NCBI GenBank assembly: GCA_026545225.1
Contig: CM048845.1
Span: forward strand, 63,017,033 to 63,081,032
Origin: Cornus controversa
Taxonomy: Eukaryota > Streptophyta > Magnoliopsida > Cornales > Cornaceae
DNA length: 64,000 nt
Direction: 5' to 3'
A program made the translations under genes and the position numbers. The notes under the pieces are model-generated. The model saw only the letters and a program-made list of their open reading frames with translations. It was not told the origin of the DNA and ran no database searches. Shown here piece after piece: positions 37,865 through 50,220 of the stretch. Every line of letters begins with the position of its first letter. Within the stretch, counting starts at the first letter, position 1.

Positions 37865-39400
37865 TTCATTTGACCCATTTTCAAGTGGGCCTAGATGTTT
37901 TTAGACAATTTAGATCAGTCCATGACCCATTTATTTGTGGTGGGTCTAGACTTTAAATTATCTTACTCATTGGGTCACATTCTAAAGTGGCCTAAACTGA
38001 AAATAAGCTTAAATTATATTTTGGGTCCATCATGTAAATTTTTAACTTTTACATATACTATTATTATCCCCAAGCCTAAATTTACTTGAAGTGTTACGAA
38101 AAGATTCACTTTGTAATTGATTATATTAGTGAGATAACACTCTCATTTCACAAGAACCAATGTTTCTTTTTGCTAACATGAAGAGTGAAGTCATAGTCCA
38201 CATCTTTTATTGAACAAATGATACTATTTAATTATAATCATAGAATATCAATATTGTATTCTGCAGTGTATTGAAAATAGTGGACCAATTCAACAACAGT
38301 TGACATATGTTGTTGGGTTAATTCTAGCTTTTCATTACACCGCAACGAAGTATAAGTGAATCCAAGAAGATTGGATTATAAAGATGAAATGAAAAGAATT
38401 CAGTAAACCTTTTTATCTCAAATAAGAGTTAAATCATAAAATCTCTTATACTATGTGATTTGACATTTTAAGAAATAGTCATTTAAAAATTACAAAATTA
38501 TATCATATTATGCCACATGATATACCACATAATCTTCTCTCATATAAGGAGATCCTGATCCTTCATCGTATACCCCTCTAAACTAACAAAGTTGATCAAA
38601 TAAATCCTTTTCGTTATGGAGTTGTTATAGATCACGTGAATTGACTAACTTGCCCTCTCACATGCCACTCATGTGAGACTTTTCCTTTAGTATTTGACAA
38701 CAAATTGACAGACTGGAAGTATATTGATGAAAATTTGAAAACGTCATGAAGTTTAATGATGTTTAATTAATATAAAGAGATTATATGATTAAAATATATA
38801 GGACACAGGTTTTATGAAATAACCCCTTATACAAATATAATAGTTGAGTTTTTTTTTTTTTGCAATTTTCTAATAATCCAAAAGCATATTGATAAAAGGA
38901 TAAATTAGTAATTTTATGAAATAAGTATAATATGATCATTTCTCGGTTTTAATAACTATCAATTAACATATGAAATAATTCATAAGAAATTGAACTTTAT
39001 GTAGAAAAAGATTTGAGAATATTTCGGTTATATATTTGGGGTTAATTTTATCACACCACATATTAATTAATGTAAAAATGTAACTTCATTCATTAGAAAA
39101 ATAATTTTGACATTATATATATATATTTTTAATGAAGTTAATTGTCACTGAATCTATTTTTACTTTATTGAAATTGAGCAATTTTGTATCATAATTTAAT
39201 CTGAAAGTGAAAATTGTAAACCTAAAAACGGTTGGAGGGTTATTTTTACTTTTTATTTTTTATATATTTATTAAAACGATAGTTTAGGAAATTATTTGTA
39301 TAAATATAATAGTTGGGATAAATTTTATGCAATCCTAATAATCCTGTTGTCAACAAAGAGGATAATTTTTTTCATTTTTTTTGGTTAAGTAAGATTTGTC
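36600..39400. repeat. repeat-derived intergenic DNA with diverged direct repeats
   Basis: A block at about 36810-37085 (CATAAAACCTTATACTATG, AACTAACAAAATTGAT, GAAAACGTCAT, GTTTAATTAATATAA) recurs in direct orientation at about 38415-38815. A second motif (AATAATCCAAA, ATGAAATAAGTAT) lies left of the first block (36650) and right of the second (38870). Between them, 37330-37760 has three diverged copies of a GGAGCTTGATCTTGAAT-containing unit with GAAGAACGACAC. I cannot assign a transposon class, and see no gene. Confidence 0.6.
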
Positions 39401-39403
39401 TTT

Positions 39404-39434
<31 letters not shown>
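39401..39434. repeat. (TTTA)n microsatellite
   Basis: About eight TTTA units, roughly 250 bp upstream of the TAF12 start codon. Confidence 0.95.
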
Positions 39435-39684
39435 TGCGATAAGTAATTGCAGATAGTAATTTACATAGTTTAGTAAAGATGAAGGGATTTTTTTTTTTTC
39501 CCGCTAGAATGATAGTTCAGAGAAGTTTTCTGTATAGTTCAGGAGGTTTTCTGTAATTTGTTCTCGAAACTGATTCTCTCTCAGAACATGAAACTCTGGA
39601 TTTCTTTCCGAGAAACAATCCCAATGTAGTAGCAGTATTACCGGATTCCTCTCAATTTTCTCGGTAACCAAACGGAAAAGAAAA

Positions 39685-42600
39685 ATGGCGGAGAGTTCAT
39701 CATCGTCCCCGAAAGCAATCCAATCAACGAACACCATTGAATCAATCTCCCAAAATCCAGCGAACCCAGCAATGCTCTCTCCTTCAAACATCTCTCATTC
39801 CCCATCAATCGACATTCAACAAATCTCTTCCCCACCTCTCCCTCAAATTCCCTCAACTCCATCACAACACCACCACCAACAAGAAGAACAGCAAATCGCA
39901 ACCTCCACCGTCGGATTGGATTACCAACAAAAACCCCAACAATCACAACAACAATTGATTCAACAAAAATCACAACAACAACAACAACAGCAATTGATTC
40001 AACAACATTTACAACAACAACAGCAGCAGCAATTACAGCAGAGTAACTTGATGGGCACATCGAGTTATCAAATTCAGCAGAGCTTACAGAGATCACCGTC
40101 TATGTCGAGGTTGAACCAGATGAGGCAGCAAGTGGGTGTTTATGGACAGATGAATTTTGGTGGTGGTGCTCAACAACAAAACCAGCAGCAACAGATGGGT
40201 AGTGGAAATTTGACGAGGTCGGCATTGATGGGTCAGACGGGGCACTTGTCGATGTCGCGGCAGTTCAGTTTACAGTCCCAGTTGTTAGTATCGGTATGAA
40301 ATGATACAAATTTTGTACTTTTTTGTAATTGGGTTGAATGAGAACTGAGAATTGCAAGTTCAAATTGTTAGAATACTTCTAACAAGAATTTAGCAGAGTT
40401 CCTTAATTTGTATTTTTAATTTTCTTAAAATGAATGTTGTGTGTATTTCTTAATAAAGAAAAATGGAATTATGGGTGCAGCCAAGGCAGAAAACAGGTTT
40501 AGTACAGGGGTCCCAGTTTCATCTGGGTAATTCGACCGGGCAGTCTTTGCAAGGAATGCAAGCAATGGGGATGATGGGGTCTCTCAATTTGAGCTCACAA
40601 CTTAGAGCCAATGGGTCCCTTGCCCATGCGCAGCAACGAATGAATCAGGGACAAATAAGGCAGCAAATGTCTCAACAGAATCCTCTCATATCGGCTCAGG
40701 TATAAATTTAGCTGTTCTGTTTAATACTTGGGTTAAATTTTATTTCTTTTCTTTTTCTGGTAGGAATTGAGTTAAAGTTCCTCAAGTTGTCACCTAAAAG
40801 GGTGCTAGGACACATTTTAATGGTAGTGTAAATGGGTGCCTAGGCAGTCAAAGTATAGGTGCACTCTTAATGTTGTAGGTGCTCTTTTAAGTTCAAATTA
40901 TACAAAAAAAAATACCCAATGTTCATCCATTTCCGCTTTATCTATAATAGCATTTAAGCAATAATTCTGAAGCCTGGTGAAAGTTTTCATTGCCTTTTGT
41001 TCTCTCTTAAATTAATGCTTGTAGGGGGTATGGTTCTTTATATTAGTAGGATCTCGTAGGAGGGAGGAGAAATATAGCTAATTAATAGAGATCGTTGTGA
41101 AGGTAGGACCGCTTTTGCCACATGACAGTCTATCCTCCTCTTTTGCATTTATTGAGGTCCTCTATTTATAGTGCTAGGTCTCCTCGGGTCATGCCTGTTG
41201 GATTCAAACCAGGTTGGTTATCATTTGAGACCTAAAACACTTAGGTTATGATGCCCTAGGCACCTAACATGTCAAATCTCTCAGCTTGCTCTGCAGCCAA
41301 ACCACAACGGCGGTAGTTGATAGTATTAATGGTGATTATAAGGGTCTTTGTCGTGGCATGCTTTCACTGTCCCATTAACTAGGCCCATTGAGAAAGTTAG
41401 GCTTTCTTTATTTTTCATCCTCTAAATCAGACTCCCTCTAAGTATCCCATGAAGGTCTTGGTTACATCAGGACAAGGGACTCTTACCAAGTTCCACTTGT
41501 CACGTGATAAGACTTGGTAGTGCTCGGAAGTGTCTTTAAATTCTTAGGCACCGTTCGGGGGGAGTTCTCGAGGCTGGCTAGATATTAGGGTTTTGTGATG
41601 GTCCTCGATGGAGTGTGCACGGAGTTTCCTTAGTCTAACATGGCCTTTGTATTGGTGCTCGAAGAGTGTGTTTCGAGGCTTGTATGTCCTAACTTGGTGC
41701 CAGGGCTTTGTGACGGTGCTCGAAGAGTGTGTTCGAGACTAGGGCTTTGTGATAGTGCTCGTAGAGTGTGTTCGAGGCTTGTTTGGCCTGTCATGGTGCC
41801 AGGGCTTTGTGATGGTGCTCGAAGAGTGTGTTCGAGGCTTGTTTGGTCTGACATGAGGCCAGAGCTTTGTGTTGGTGCTCGAAGAGTGTTTTGAGGCTTG
41901 ATATGGTGTCATGGCTTTGTGGCGGTGCTCGAAGAGTGTGTTCGAGGCTTGCCTAGCTTGACATGGTGTCAGTGCTTTTGTGACGGTGCTCAAACTTGCC
42001 TAGTCTGACATGGTGTTAGGGCTTTGTGGTAGTGCTCGAAGAGTGTGTTCGAGGCTTGCCTGACCTGACATGGTGATAGGGTTTTTGTGACAGTGCTCAA
42101 AGTGTGTTCGAGGCTTGCCTGGCCTGACATGGTGTCAAGACTTTTGTGACGGTGCTCGAAAAGTGTGTTCAAGGCTTGCGTGGCCTGACATGGTGTCAAG
42201 GCTTTGTGGCGGAAAAAAAGAAGATACAATAAATGATAACTAGAGACTAAGTCATATTCTAGACATTCTTAATCATTGTTAATCTCCCTTGGGCTGTACT
42301 AGGAAATGGTTCAAGGTGTTTCTTCACCAAAATGAAAACACAACTCCGAACTAATGATTGTTCTTGTTTGTGTTAACGAGTCATCATAATGCAAATTTTG
42401 ACTAGTGTTATGGAATGTGCATGTCCTAAGTTGCTGGAAGTCTTTTGCGGACTTTTCCTACATGTTGTTCACATGGTAAAATGGTTTATCATTGTTTATT
42501 GTTTCGCATGTTTATATGGATTTCTTTAGTGAGTTAAACACTTGTACAGTATTTTTATGTTAATTTTTCTGCATATATTGTTTTACATTTGTTTTTGTGT

Positions 42601-45600
42601 ACTTGATTTTTAAAACTCTACTTTTCTCTGGACATTACAGGCTCAAAGCCTACCAAGGACATCATTTATGAATCCTCAGTTATCTGGATTGGCTCAGAAT
42701 GGACAACCAGCTCTGATGCAGAACTCTGTCACAACAACAGTGGTTGAAGCAAATGGAAACGATGTCTGATCGTCTTCAACATCAGCGTCAGCAGCAAGTA
42801 TTTCTGCAGCAGCAACTGGCTTCATCACCTCAGATGCACCAAAATCCTATGGGCTTGAATCCACAGCAGTTATCACAGCTGGTGCACCAGCAGCAGCCGA
42901 TGGGGCATTCGCAGTTGCATCAGCAGCAGCAACAGCAACAACCACCACAACAGCTTTTGCAACAGCAGCAGTCTCCCAGGGTCGCGGTACCCGCAGGCCA
43001 AAAATCTTTAAGTTTGACAGGATCACAGCCGGATGCTACTCAATCTGGGACGACTACACCAGGGGGAAGTTCAAGTCAGGGAACAGAAGCAAGCAATCAA
43101 CTTCTTGGGAAGAGAAAGATACAAGATTTAGTTTCACAGGTCCTTCATGCAATCTCATTTTGCCACTTCTTTTTACCATGTTGGGCAAACCTTAATGACA
43201 AAATTGAGTTTTGAATTTGCAGAATTTGGAATTTTGGATTTAGTTGTGAAAGATCAAGACTAACTGTTTGCAAGTTTAAATTAGAATATGACTATGGAAA
43301 CTTAATGTATGTTAAGCTCTTTTATTTTTGATTTGGCTCTTTTCTTGAATCTAGTAATCTCAAATTATTTCTAATACCTGGCATTCATGAAAGTAATGTG
43401 GTGATTATTGGCAATACTTTTTATGTTTTGAGTAATTTTTATTATTGGATTTTACATTTTGGATGCTCAGGTGGATTCACGAGGAAAGCTGGACCCTGAA
43501 GTTGAAGATCTTCTTTTGGAGATTGCTGATGACTTCATTGATTCGGTGAGGCTTGCTAAAGCTTTAACTTCTTCTAGCCATATGTAGACACACTGTGCTT
43601 CTCTGTTCAAGCACATGCATATGTTTGTGCTTGTTTGCTTTATTTTGTGTCTAATCTTTTGCTACATTAAGATTGGTCGCCAAGTTGTATTTTTTAATTT
43701 TTGCAGTCAAATTAGTAATATAGCCATTACATCTGAGAATGGTGTGTACTCATACATATTCTGATAAGATATTCACCTTCTAAAGTAAGTAAATTAAGGA
43801 TTGACTATACGTTAAATAATTAGAATTAGTAAGACTCTATTATTCCAAGCATTAAATTTTCAGAACGTCAGATTAACTTATTTAATACTTTTCATATAAA
43901 GACAATCCAATCTGCTTGTAATTTAGAGTTCTCAACAGTATTGAAATTTTATCAGGGTATTATATAAGTTAGGACTGGGAGTGGCAAACAGCTGCGAGGA
44001 AATAGATATACTATCGAGCTTGAGGGACTTGATATAGATTAAAATGTTTGTTAGGATTATAACTGTGTTGGCAAATTTCGTAACAGAAGCTGGATCTATA
44101 TTTTTATTTTTAGCTTTTGATTAGACTTTCAAAAGTTAGTTTAATTAGTTAGTTTGTGGTGGTACTTGTATTCAAGGGCAGATTCATAATTTGAAGATAC
44201 ATCAAAGGGAAAAAAGGTAAAATCACCTATTGAATAACTAATTAAAGAATTAGGGTTTTATAATCATGCATTCTTTAGGGTACATGTAGAGACCAGGTTT
44301 AATTTTGACCAGTTTTCTTTTTATTCATCATTTAGCGTCTTAAATTAATTTTAAATGATGTCATGCATGATCTAAATATAAAAGGCATATATGGGGACTT
44401 GTTTGGAGGTCCATGGATGTTTTTGAGCCATGTGGCTCATTTTGAGATTTTCGGGTTGGTGGGACCCAAGATTCGGGTTGGATGGGCCTGAGAAATCGGA
44501 TATTTTTTCGAAAATTATTATTTTTGGTTTTAGACCAAATAGAATGTTAAAAGAGATAAGGAATTGATTTCGGAGCCGTAGCCGCTTTCGGAATTGAAAA
44601 CGGAGGTCGGGATTTGGTCATTTCGCACCATGGGACCTATAAATATCATTTTCTAGATATTTTGGCCATCCATTCCGTCCCCAAACAGCCGGCTAATTCT
44701 TTCATTCTCTCCCTTTTCATCTCTTTTCATTCTCTCTTTGATTTGGAGGCCCTAGGCTTGGATTCGGAAGGTGCCAGTGAAGAACGTCTTGTTCTACTCG
44801 GCAAGGGCTTCGGTTTGAATTGAACAAATACAGATTTGGTGAAGTTTGAAGCTTGGAGAATTCTAGGGTTTTGGCTAGAAAAGCTTAAATCTTGAGGGTA
44901 GGGGTATTTCTTATCTCCTAGTCATCGATTTATAGGTTATTGGTGAGTTTGGGAGGGTTTTGATGGGTTTAGCATGATTGGGAGGGTTCTTGTAATTATG
45001 TATGACCTTTTCCTCTTTTCTTGTGATTAATTGCATGCTATGAAGGTGTATATTGTGAGATATATGATGTAGCGATTACATACATGCTATATGCATTGAT
45101 TGAGACCATATTCGATATATGTTGAATTGTATACATGTATGAGTTATATGTATGAATGTGGACATATATGTGTTTATATGTGGCATGTGAGAGCATGATG
45201 TATGCTAGAGTTGCTTAAAAGCATGACAATGAGTTTAAGAGCATATAATGTATGCTATATGGGATATTGTTGCTTAATGTGCATGTATATCGGAGTTTGT
45301 CCAAGTGAACCGTACATGGAAGTCAGAGATGTCCAACCATATTATGGAAGTGGGAAAATATTCACTAGGGTATGACCATCGGAGTTGCCCCATTTTACCG
45401 AGGCCTATGCCTATAAATCAGAGTTGTCCTAAATCATCTAATCGTTGAAGTTGTCCAATCACATTGGCAAAGTTATGAATTGCCATTGAAATATGATCGT
45501 CAGAGTTGCCTAATCATACGAGTGTCGTCGAAGTTGACCAACACTACATGATCGTTGGAGTTGCCCAATCATGTGTAGTTATCGGATTATGTGCTTATGT

Positions 45601-48600
45601 GTTTAAACTGTTAAACATGATGAATGTGGTTAAATGCATAGATGAATTGTATTGGGTTATTTGATATATGAGCATTGAACATGCCATGTAGTGTAGCGAT
45701 GCCATGATTGCATATCATGTAGGTCGGTGTCGGGTCGATGTTTAGGTGGGTTGGGGCATTTCTACTGAACTAGTTGTATGCTCACCCCTCTCCCCCAAAT
45801 ATTTTTACAGATAAAGCACCGGTGGTGTATGGGACTTGAATGACTAGTTTAAAGTACTCGGGAGTACTTGAAATTATAACTTAAGATCTTGAGAAATGAG
45901 AATTTTGGACTCAATATGTATAATCCATGTTTGGTAATGTTGATTGTTTTGAGGAATGTATGTTGAAAGAAAACTTTTGTATCAAATGTATATGATATAT
46001 AGATTTGACCCTTATGAAATTCAAATGAATGGTTTTTGTTGAGTTTTATACATGTTTTAAGATTGTACATGACTGTATGAAACTACATAGAATGTTTGCA
46101 TGTTAAGGATGGTGGTTAACATGAAATTGGACATTTGGAGAATTCTGTAGGATTTTTTGTCGAGAGCCTACGATTAATTGTAAGTCACTCTTTGATTAAT
46201 CGTAAGTCACTCTTCGATTAATCGTAGTTAGCTTTTCGATAATCATAAAATTGAGTTGAAATTAAGTTCCAAACCTGAGAGTTCCGATTGATGTTACGCT
46301 ACATCTTTGATTAATCGTAAGTCTCACCTGTAGCATGTCTTGAAATAATTTGATTAAGTGTTCGTGTAACCATGTGTGGGGCCCATAAGAGTGTGTGGAT
46401 CTTAAATTATGCATTTTTAACTTTATGCTTATGATGATGCTTCTGCGGATATGAGACTCATGTGTGGTTCATTGGGTTAATGGACGGATTCACCCTCGGG
46501 ATTTGGGCCCAGAGACGGGGTTTCTGGTGACTCGGATTTCGGGGCGTGACAGTACAATTTATGCACATTTTGATTCATAAAAAAGATGTTTTGAATGCAT
46601 AAAGTTGTTTTTGATATAAATATATTTAAACGTGAAAAATTCAAAAAACATTAATCCTTGATCGATGTGTTGATCAATCGAAAATTTTGAAAATATGTTT
46701 TTCGATGTCTAGGACGCTTCGACCGAAGTTTCGATTGATCGAAGTAGTGCCAATGTAGATCGATCAAACTGTGCAGGAACAAATTTTGGAAACTTCTCCA
46801 AATCATTATCCTAGAAGGTTTAGGTTTCCTATTCTGATTACAATTAAGAAACCCTAATTCTTTTGGAATCAAAGCACTATATAAAGACCTCTAGGCTCTC
46901 ATAAACATATTGCATACACACACACATGAAGATCTCTTCACACTTTTTTGAGAGATAATATATTTTAGAGTATATTTTGTGTTTCCATCATCTTCATCTT
47001 GCATTAGATGGTGAGTTTCCAAGCATTGATCATCATAATGTGGAGCTTACATTGTCATCAACACCGGAGTGTTTCTACATAAAAGTACACAACTTGGACG
47101 ACTAGTGGCGGAGACTAAATCACTGGTGGAGAAGCAGATTCATGAGGAGCAAAGTCTGTTTACGGAGGAGCAGGACAGCCTGGAGCGGGAGAAAGTTTGG
47201 TGTCATCTGTGTCGGGGAGGTAATTAGGGGTTTTGGAAACTGTTAACTTAGGTTGTGAACTTCGTTTCTTATATTAGATTTGGTTTGCCTGGACTAGGTC
47301 CCGTGGTTTTTTCCCGTTGGAGTTTTTCACAAAAAAATCGTGTGTTCTTTTGTGATTGCATGATTTTATTTATTTTTACTCTTAATACTTAATTGATTCA
47401 TGTTGTTGCATTCTAAAATATAATTGCGTTCATTTGAAAAATAGTTATTGTTAATCTATTCACTTCAATATTGGGCATAGTGTACTATGACATATCAGAG
47501 CATTGGGCAACAATCCTACTATTTTTTTTTTTTTATCATTGTTGGTACTTATAAATTGAGAATGGGAATTGCATTCTTATGCTTCTTATCAATGAGGCAA
47601 AATCTACAGTGCTTAGGACTAATAAAGTTTAAATATTTGAAACTAGAAGATTTAGAGAAAGGGTTATGATATGATTTACCTCAAAGAAATAAAGATGATA
47701 ATACAAATTTATTCAAGTTTGTTAATATATGGAGGTGATGCGACAAATTTGAATTAATGTATTTTCCTATTATTTTAATGTAATGAACGTACCTCTAATG
47801 TCATCTGCATTCTCTAATTGCATTTGCCAGAATTGCCAAAATGGTGGAAGGCATGTTCTTAAAAAAAGCAAAGACAGCTGTTGTTGCGGGACATATAGAG
47901 TTGTGAATACCTGTGGATAATAGATTTGCTTTATAGTCCATCCACAGATCTTATATATTTGGTGGATGATCACATTTAACATGGATTGTTGTGATCTTTT
48001 TTATGGCAACTCATTGTGTCATGCATGTTCTTTGCAGGTAACTACATTTGCTTGCAGTTTGGCAAAGCATCAGAAATCTTCAATTTTAGAGTCGAAGGAT
48101 GTATTGCTACACTTAGGTATGTCTGACGAATTCTATCAGCAGTTTCTTATATTTTATTTAAGAAAAATAATATGCACCACTGAATATGGTACTCTTTTTT
48201 CACTCATTGGATGATTTTTAGAAAGAGATTATATTACATATGCCTGAAATGAAAGAATCAAAACAAGCGACTGTAACATGCACATGGTTTAATTAACATT
48301 TTCTTCATGTTATATTGTGTTTAGTGCATGATTCTGTGTTCAGTACTCGTTGCCACTCATCCAACTCAACATCCTCATTCCATCTGCACTCATTTTTTGT
48401 TTTAAATGTTATTTTTAGTTGGCTAGTACTAAGTACCATATAGCATAGTCATATATCTTGCACTCATCTGAGGTTATGGCTTTACAAAGAGTTGACTGGA
48501 GACAGAAGTTCCATGTAACAGACTCCAAATTAGTTGTGATTAAGGCCTGTTGTGCTGTAGCTTAGGACCACTGGTATCACAATGAGATGCACTGCATTCA

Positions 48601-48758
48601 ACAGCATCATACAGCTATTTTTCTGTTTTGTTTTAAAGTTAGGCCATTGGATTCTTGATCTAATAGAAGGAATCCGTGTGCAGAGAAAAACTTGCATTTG
48701 ACTATTCCAGGGTTCTCAAGCGAAGAGAGGAAGTACCAACAGTACCATGTAAGCATTC

Positions 48759-48791
<33 letters not shown>

Positions 48792-49407
48792 ATTTCAAAT
48801 TCACAGGATGGTAGATCACTTGTGTGTATTTATTTTAAAGAAATATATACTAGTTCACTTTATGTTTATTTATATTAAAGATATATATACAAGATGTTAC
48901 ATCAAAGAGGAAATGAATTAATTTTTTGGAAGGTTTTGGTCAAATCTATAATGGAAATTGAGGATGCAAATAAAAAACGTGACTAGTGTTGATATTATGA
49001 TGATCTCTCTCTCTTTATAATTGTTAACGCACTTCAGAGACGTATTCTTGATTAAATCACAATTCACGATATCTATTTTGATATGCTGGTACATGCAGGC
49101 ATCAAGTGATACTCATAAGAAGCGTCTTGATATAGTGAGTTGGAATTGTTTGTAGTTGCTTTCCATCTGTTTTGTTCTTTGATTGGGAACTAAAACATTC
49201 CTTTTGACACAAATTATGAGTTAGATACGTGCACTGATGGAGCACTCACACTCTGAAACAAAAATGAATAATGCTAAAGAGATGGGCAGACAGGGGCTTG
49301 GCAACTCAGTTGGTACCAACCACCTGATAAGACCTTCCCCAAGTTCAGAGTTTTTCGTTCCAGAAACAACTGCTTCTCAAATGCTGCAGCAAACAGCACG
49401 GTTTTAG
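39685..49407 (+). CDS. TAF12B: TFIID/SAGA subunit TAF12b-type (EER4/CKH1-like), frame broken in exon 3
   Basis: Exons: 39685-40293, 40481-40699, 42641-43139, 43471-43545, 48038-48116, 48684-48748, 49099-49134, 49225-49407, all with GT-AG introns and compatible phases. The N-terminal two thirds is Q/S-rich (poly-Q around residues 88-130 and again in exon 3). The histone fold lies at about residues 435-520: KIQDLVSQ, then [57 protein letters not shown]12 pairs with TAF4 (or ADA1 in SAGA) in the nucleus and is part of the general transcription machinery; the Arabidopsis b paralogue affects ethylene and cytokinin responses. Exon 3 is 499 nt, 2 short of 501: at GAACTCTGTC (42721-42730) the frame shifts and a TGA falls at 42767-42769, giving a literal 318 aa instead of about 588. 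Downstream exons are otherwise conserved, so the shift is recent or a sequence error. The upstream GC-richer leader fits a start at 39685. Confidence 0.93.
41590..42215. repeat. 60-bp minisatellite, about 11 units, in TAF12 intron 2
   Basis: Units follow the pattern GGGCTTTGTGACGGTGCTCG, AAGAGTGTGTTCGAGGCTTG, CCTGGCCTGACATGGTGTCA, most exactly 60 bp, with several internally shortened (about 38-50 bp, e.g. near 41703, 41860 and 41970). Each full unit contains CTCGAA and TTCGAG separated by 8 bases, a small hairpin. It is much richer in G than the surrounding intron. Open frames on both strands here are by-products of the period, since 60 is a multiple of three. Confidence 0.95.
44285..46551 (+). 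mobile_element. solo LTR, 2267 bp, gypsy-like, in TAF12 intron 4
   Basis: Starts TGTAGAGACCAGGTTT and ends TTCGGGGCGTGACA, with a perfect 5-bp target duplication GTACA at 44280-44284 and 46552-46556. Same family as 24493-27057 and 24050-29182: shared start, end, and a run of GGAGTTGCCCAATCAT-like phrases at 45300-45560. A cluster of GATTAATCGTAAGTC motifs lies at 46165-46330. It has the same orientation as the host gene. Confidence 0.92.
46557..47501 (+). mobile_element. copia-type LTR portion with tRNA-Met-type primer-binding site
   Basis: A TATA-like CACTATATAAAGACC at 46876 precedes a leader-like region, then GTTTTTTCCCGTTGGAG U5-type sequence, an end ATGACA at 47487-47492, and TATCAGAGC at 47493-47501, the core of the initiator-tRNA-Met binding site used by many plant copia elements. 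A motif cluster (TCGATTGATCGAAG and variants) lies at 46655-46775. The upstream part of this LTR probably continues left of the 44285-46551 insertion (from about 44045), but its start was not fixed. The interior beyond 47501 is lost. Confidence 0.65.
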
Positions 49408-50220
49408 TGGATATAAGTTCTCACTTTCATTTGATCTCCATGTTGATTTGGTATAACTGCCTGGACCATGCTGGTAAGCATCCAGAGCTTTCAAATACGT
49501 AACTTTTTGCTTTCTTTCATGAATTGGTATATAGATTATATTGATTTTCATAGATGAAATGGACCAGTTGTTGATAGGAGGTGAAGTTTCATGATCTGCA
49601 TGCATGTTTGTGGAACTTGTCCCCGTTGGCCTAATACTGTATTATAATGTGAAGATGCATTGTTGGTAGTCCCAGCTGTTGCTGTCTAATGGGTGGCAAG
49701 GGCAGTGGGTAGGTGATACTTCCCCATGGAATGTCCTTGTACTTCTCTAGATTGATGCTTGTGTCCTCAAATTTCCTAATTCCATCAATACAGGAATATA
49801 ATGACACTGTGTGTTGTACCCTTTGTTAACAAGAAGTCTCCTTGTATATGTTTCAGAAAACTGACAGCTTGGGTCCTATACTTTCACAATTCCATGTGTA
49901 CTGTAATTCAGAGGGAGATTATTTCCCTGAAAATGTCTTAAACTCTGACCACCTATTTAAAAACTTATAGGGGCATGTTATTTTCAAGTGTATATATTGT
50001 GCTCCTGCCAACTATTGAACATCTATCATCCCCACTCTGCCATTGTTCTCTTTTGATGTCAACCCAGCTGATGTTACTCTATATCCCATACTATATGGGG
50101 AATTCCTGTCAATGGGGTGGAAGTGACAAACATACTGCAAAGCCTTTATTTTTTCTTTTTTTACTTCTGATTATTTATGGAACGGCCAATAGTGCGCGTT
50201 AGGGATCATGGAAAAATATA
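49408..50220 (+). other. probable 3' UTR and downstream flank of TAF12
   Basis: Follows the TAG at 49405-49407 directly. GC content stays above background for several hundred bases, which fits transcribed 3' UTR; the poly(A) site was not identified. Confidence 0.5.

Larger units (their letters stand above)
43546..48037 (+). other. TAF12 intron 4 (4.5 kb), enlarged by retrotransposon LTRs
   Basis: Bounded by donor TTCG|GTGAGG at 43545/43546 and acceptor TTTGCAG at 48031-48037. Holds a 2267-bp solo LTR (44285-46551) and a copia-type LTR with primer-binding site (to 47501). The intron splits the histone-fold coding region between the FIDS and VTTFACSL segments. Confidence 0.9.

Noticed and set aside
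39638-40096. 152-codon antisense frame rich in valine
   Set aside because: It is the mirror of the poly-glutamine coding region of TAF12 exon 1.
41630-42229. Several open frames on both strands of up to 84 codons
   Set aside because: They are products of the 60-bp minisatellite, whose period is a multiple of three and so keeps frames open; the sequence is intronic.
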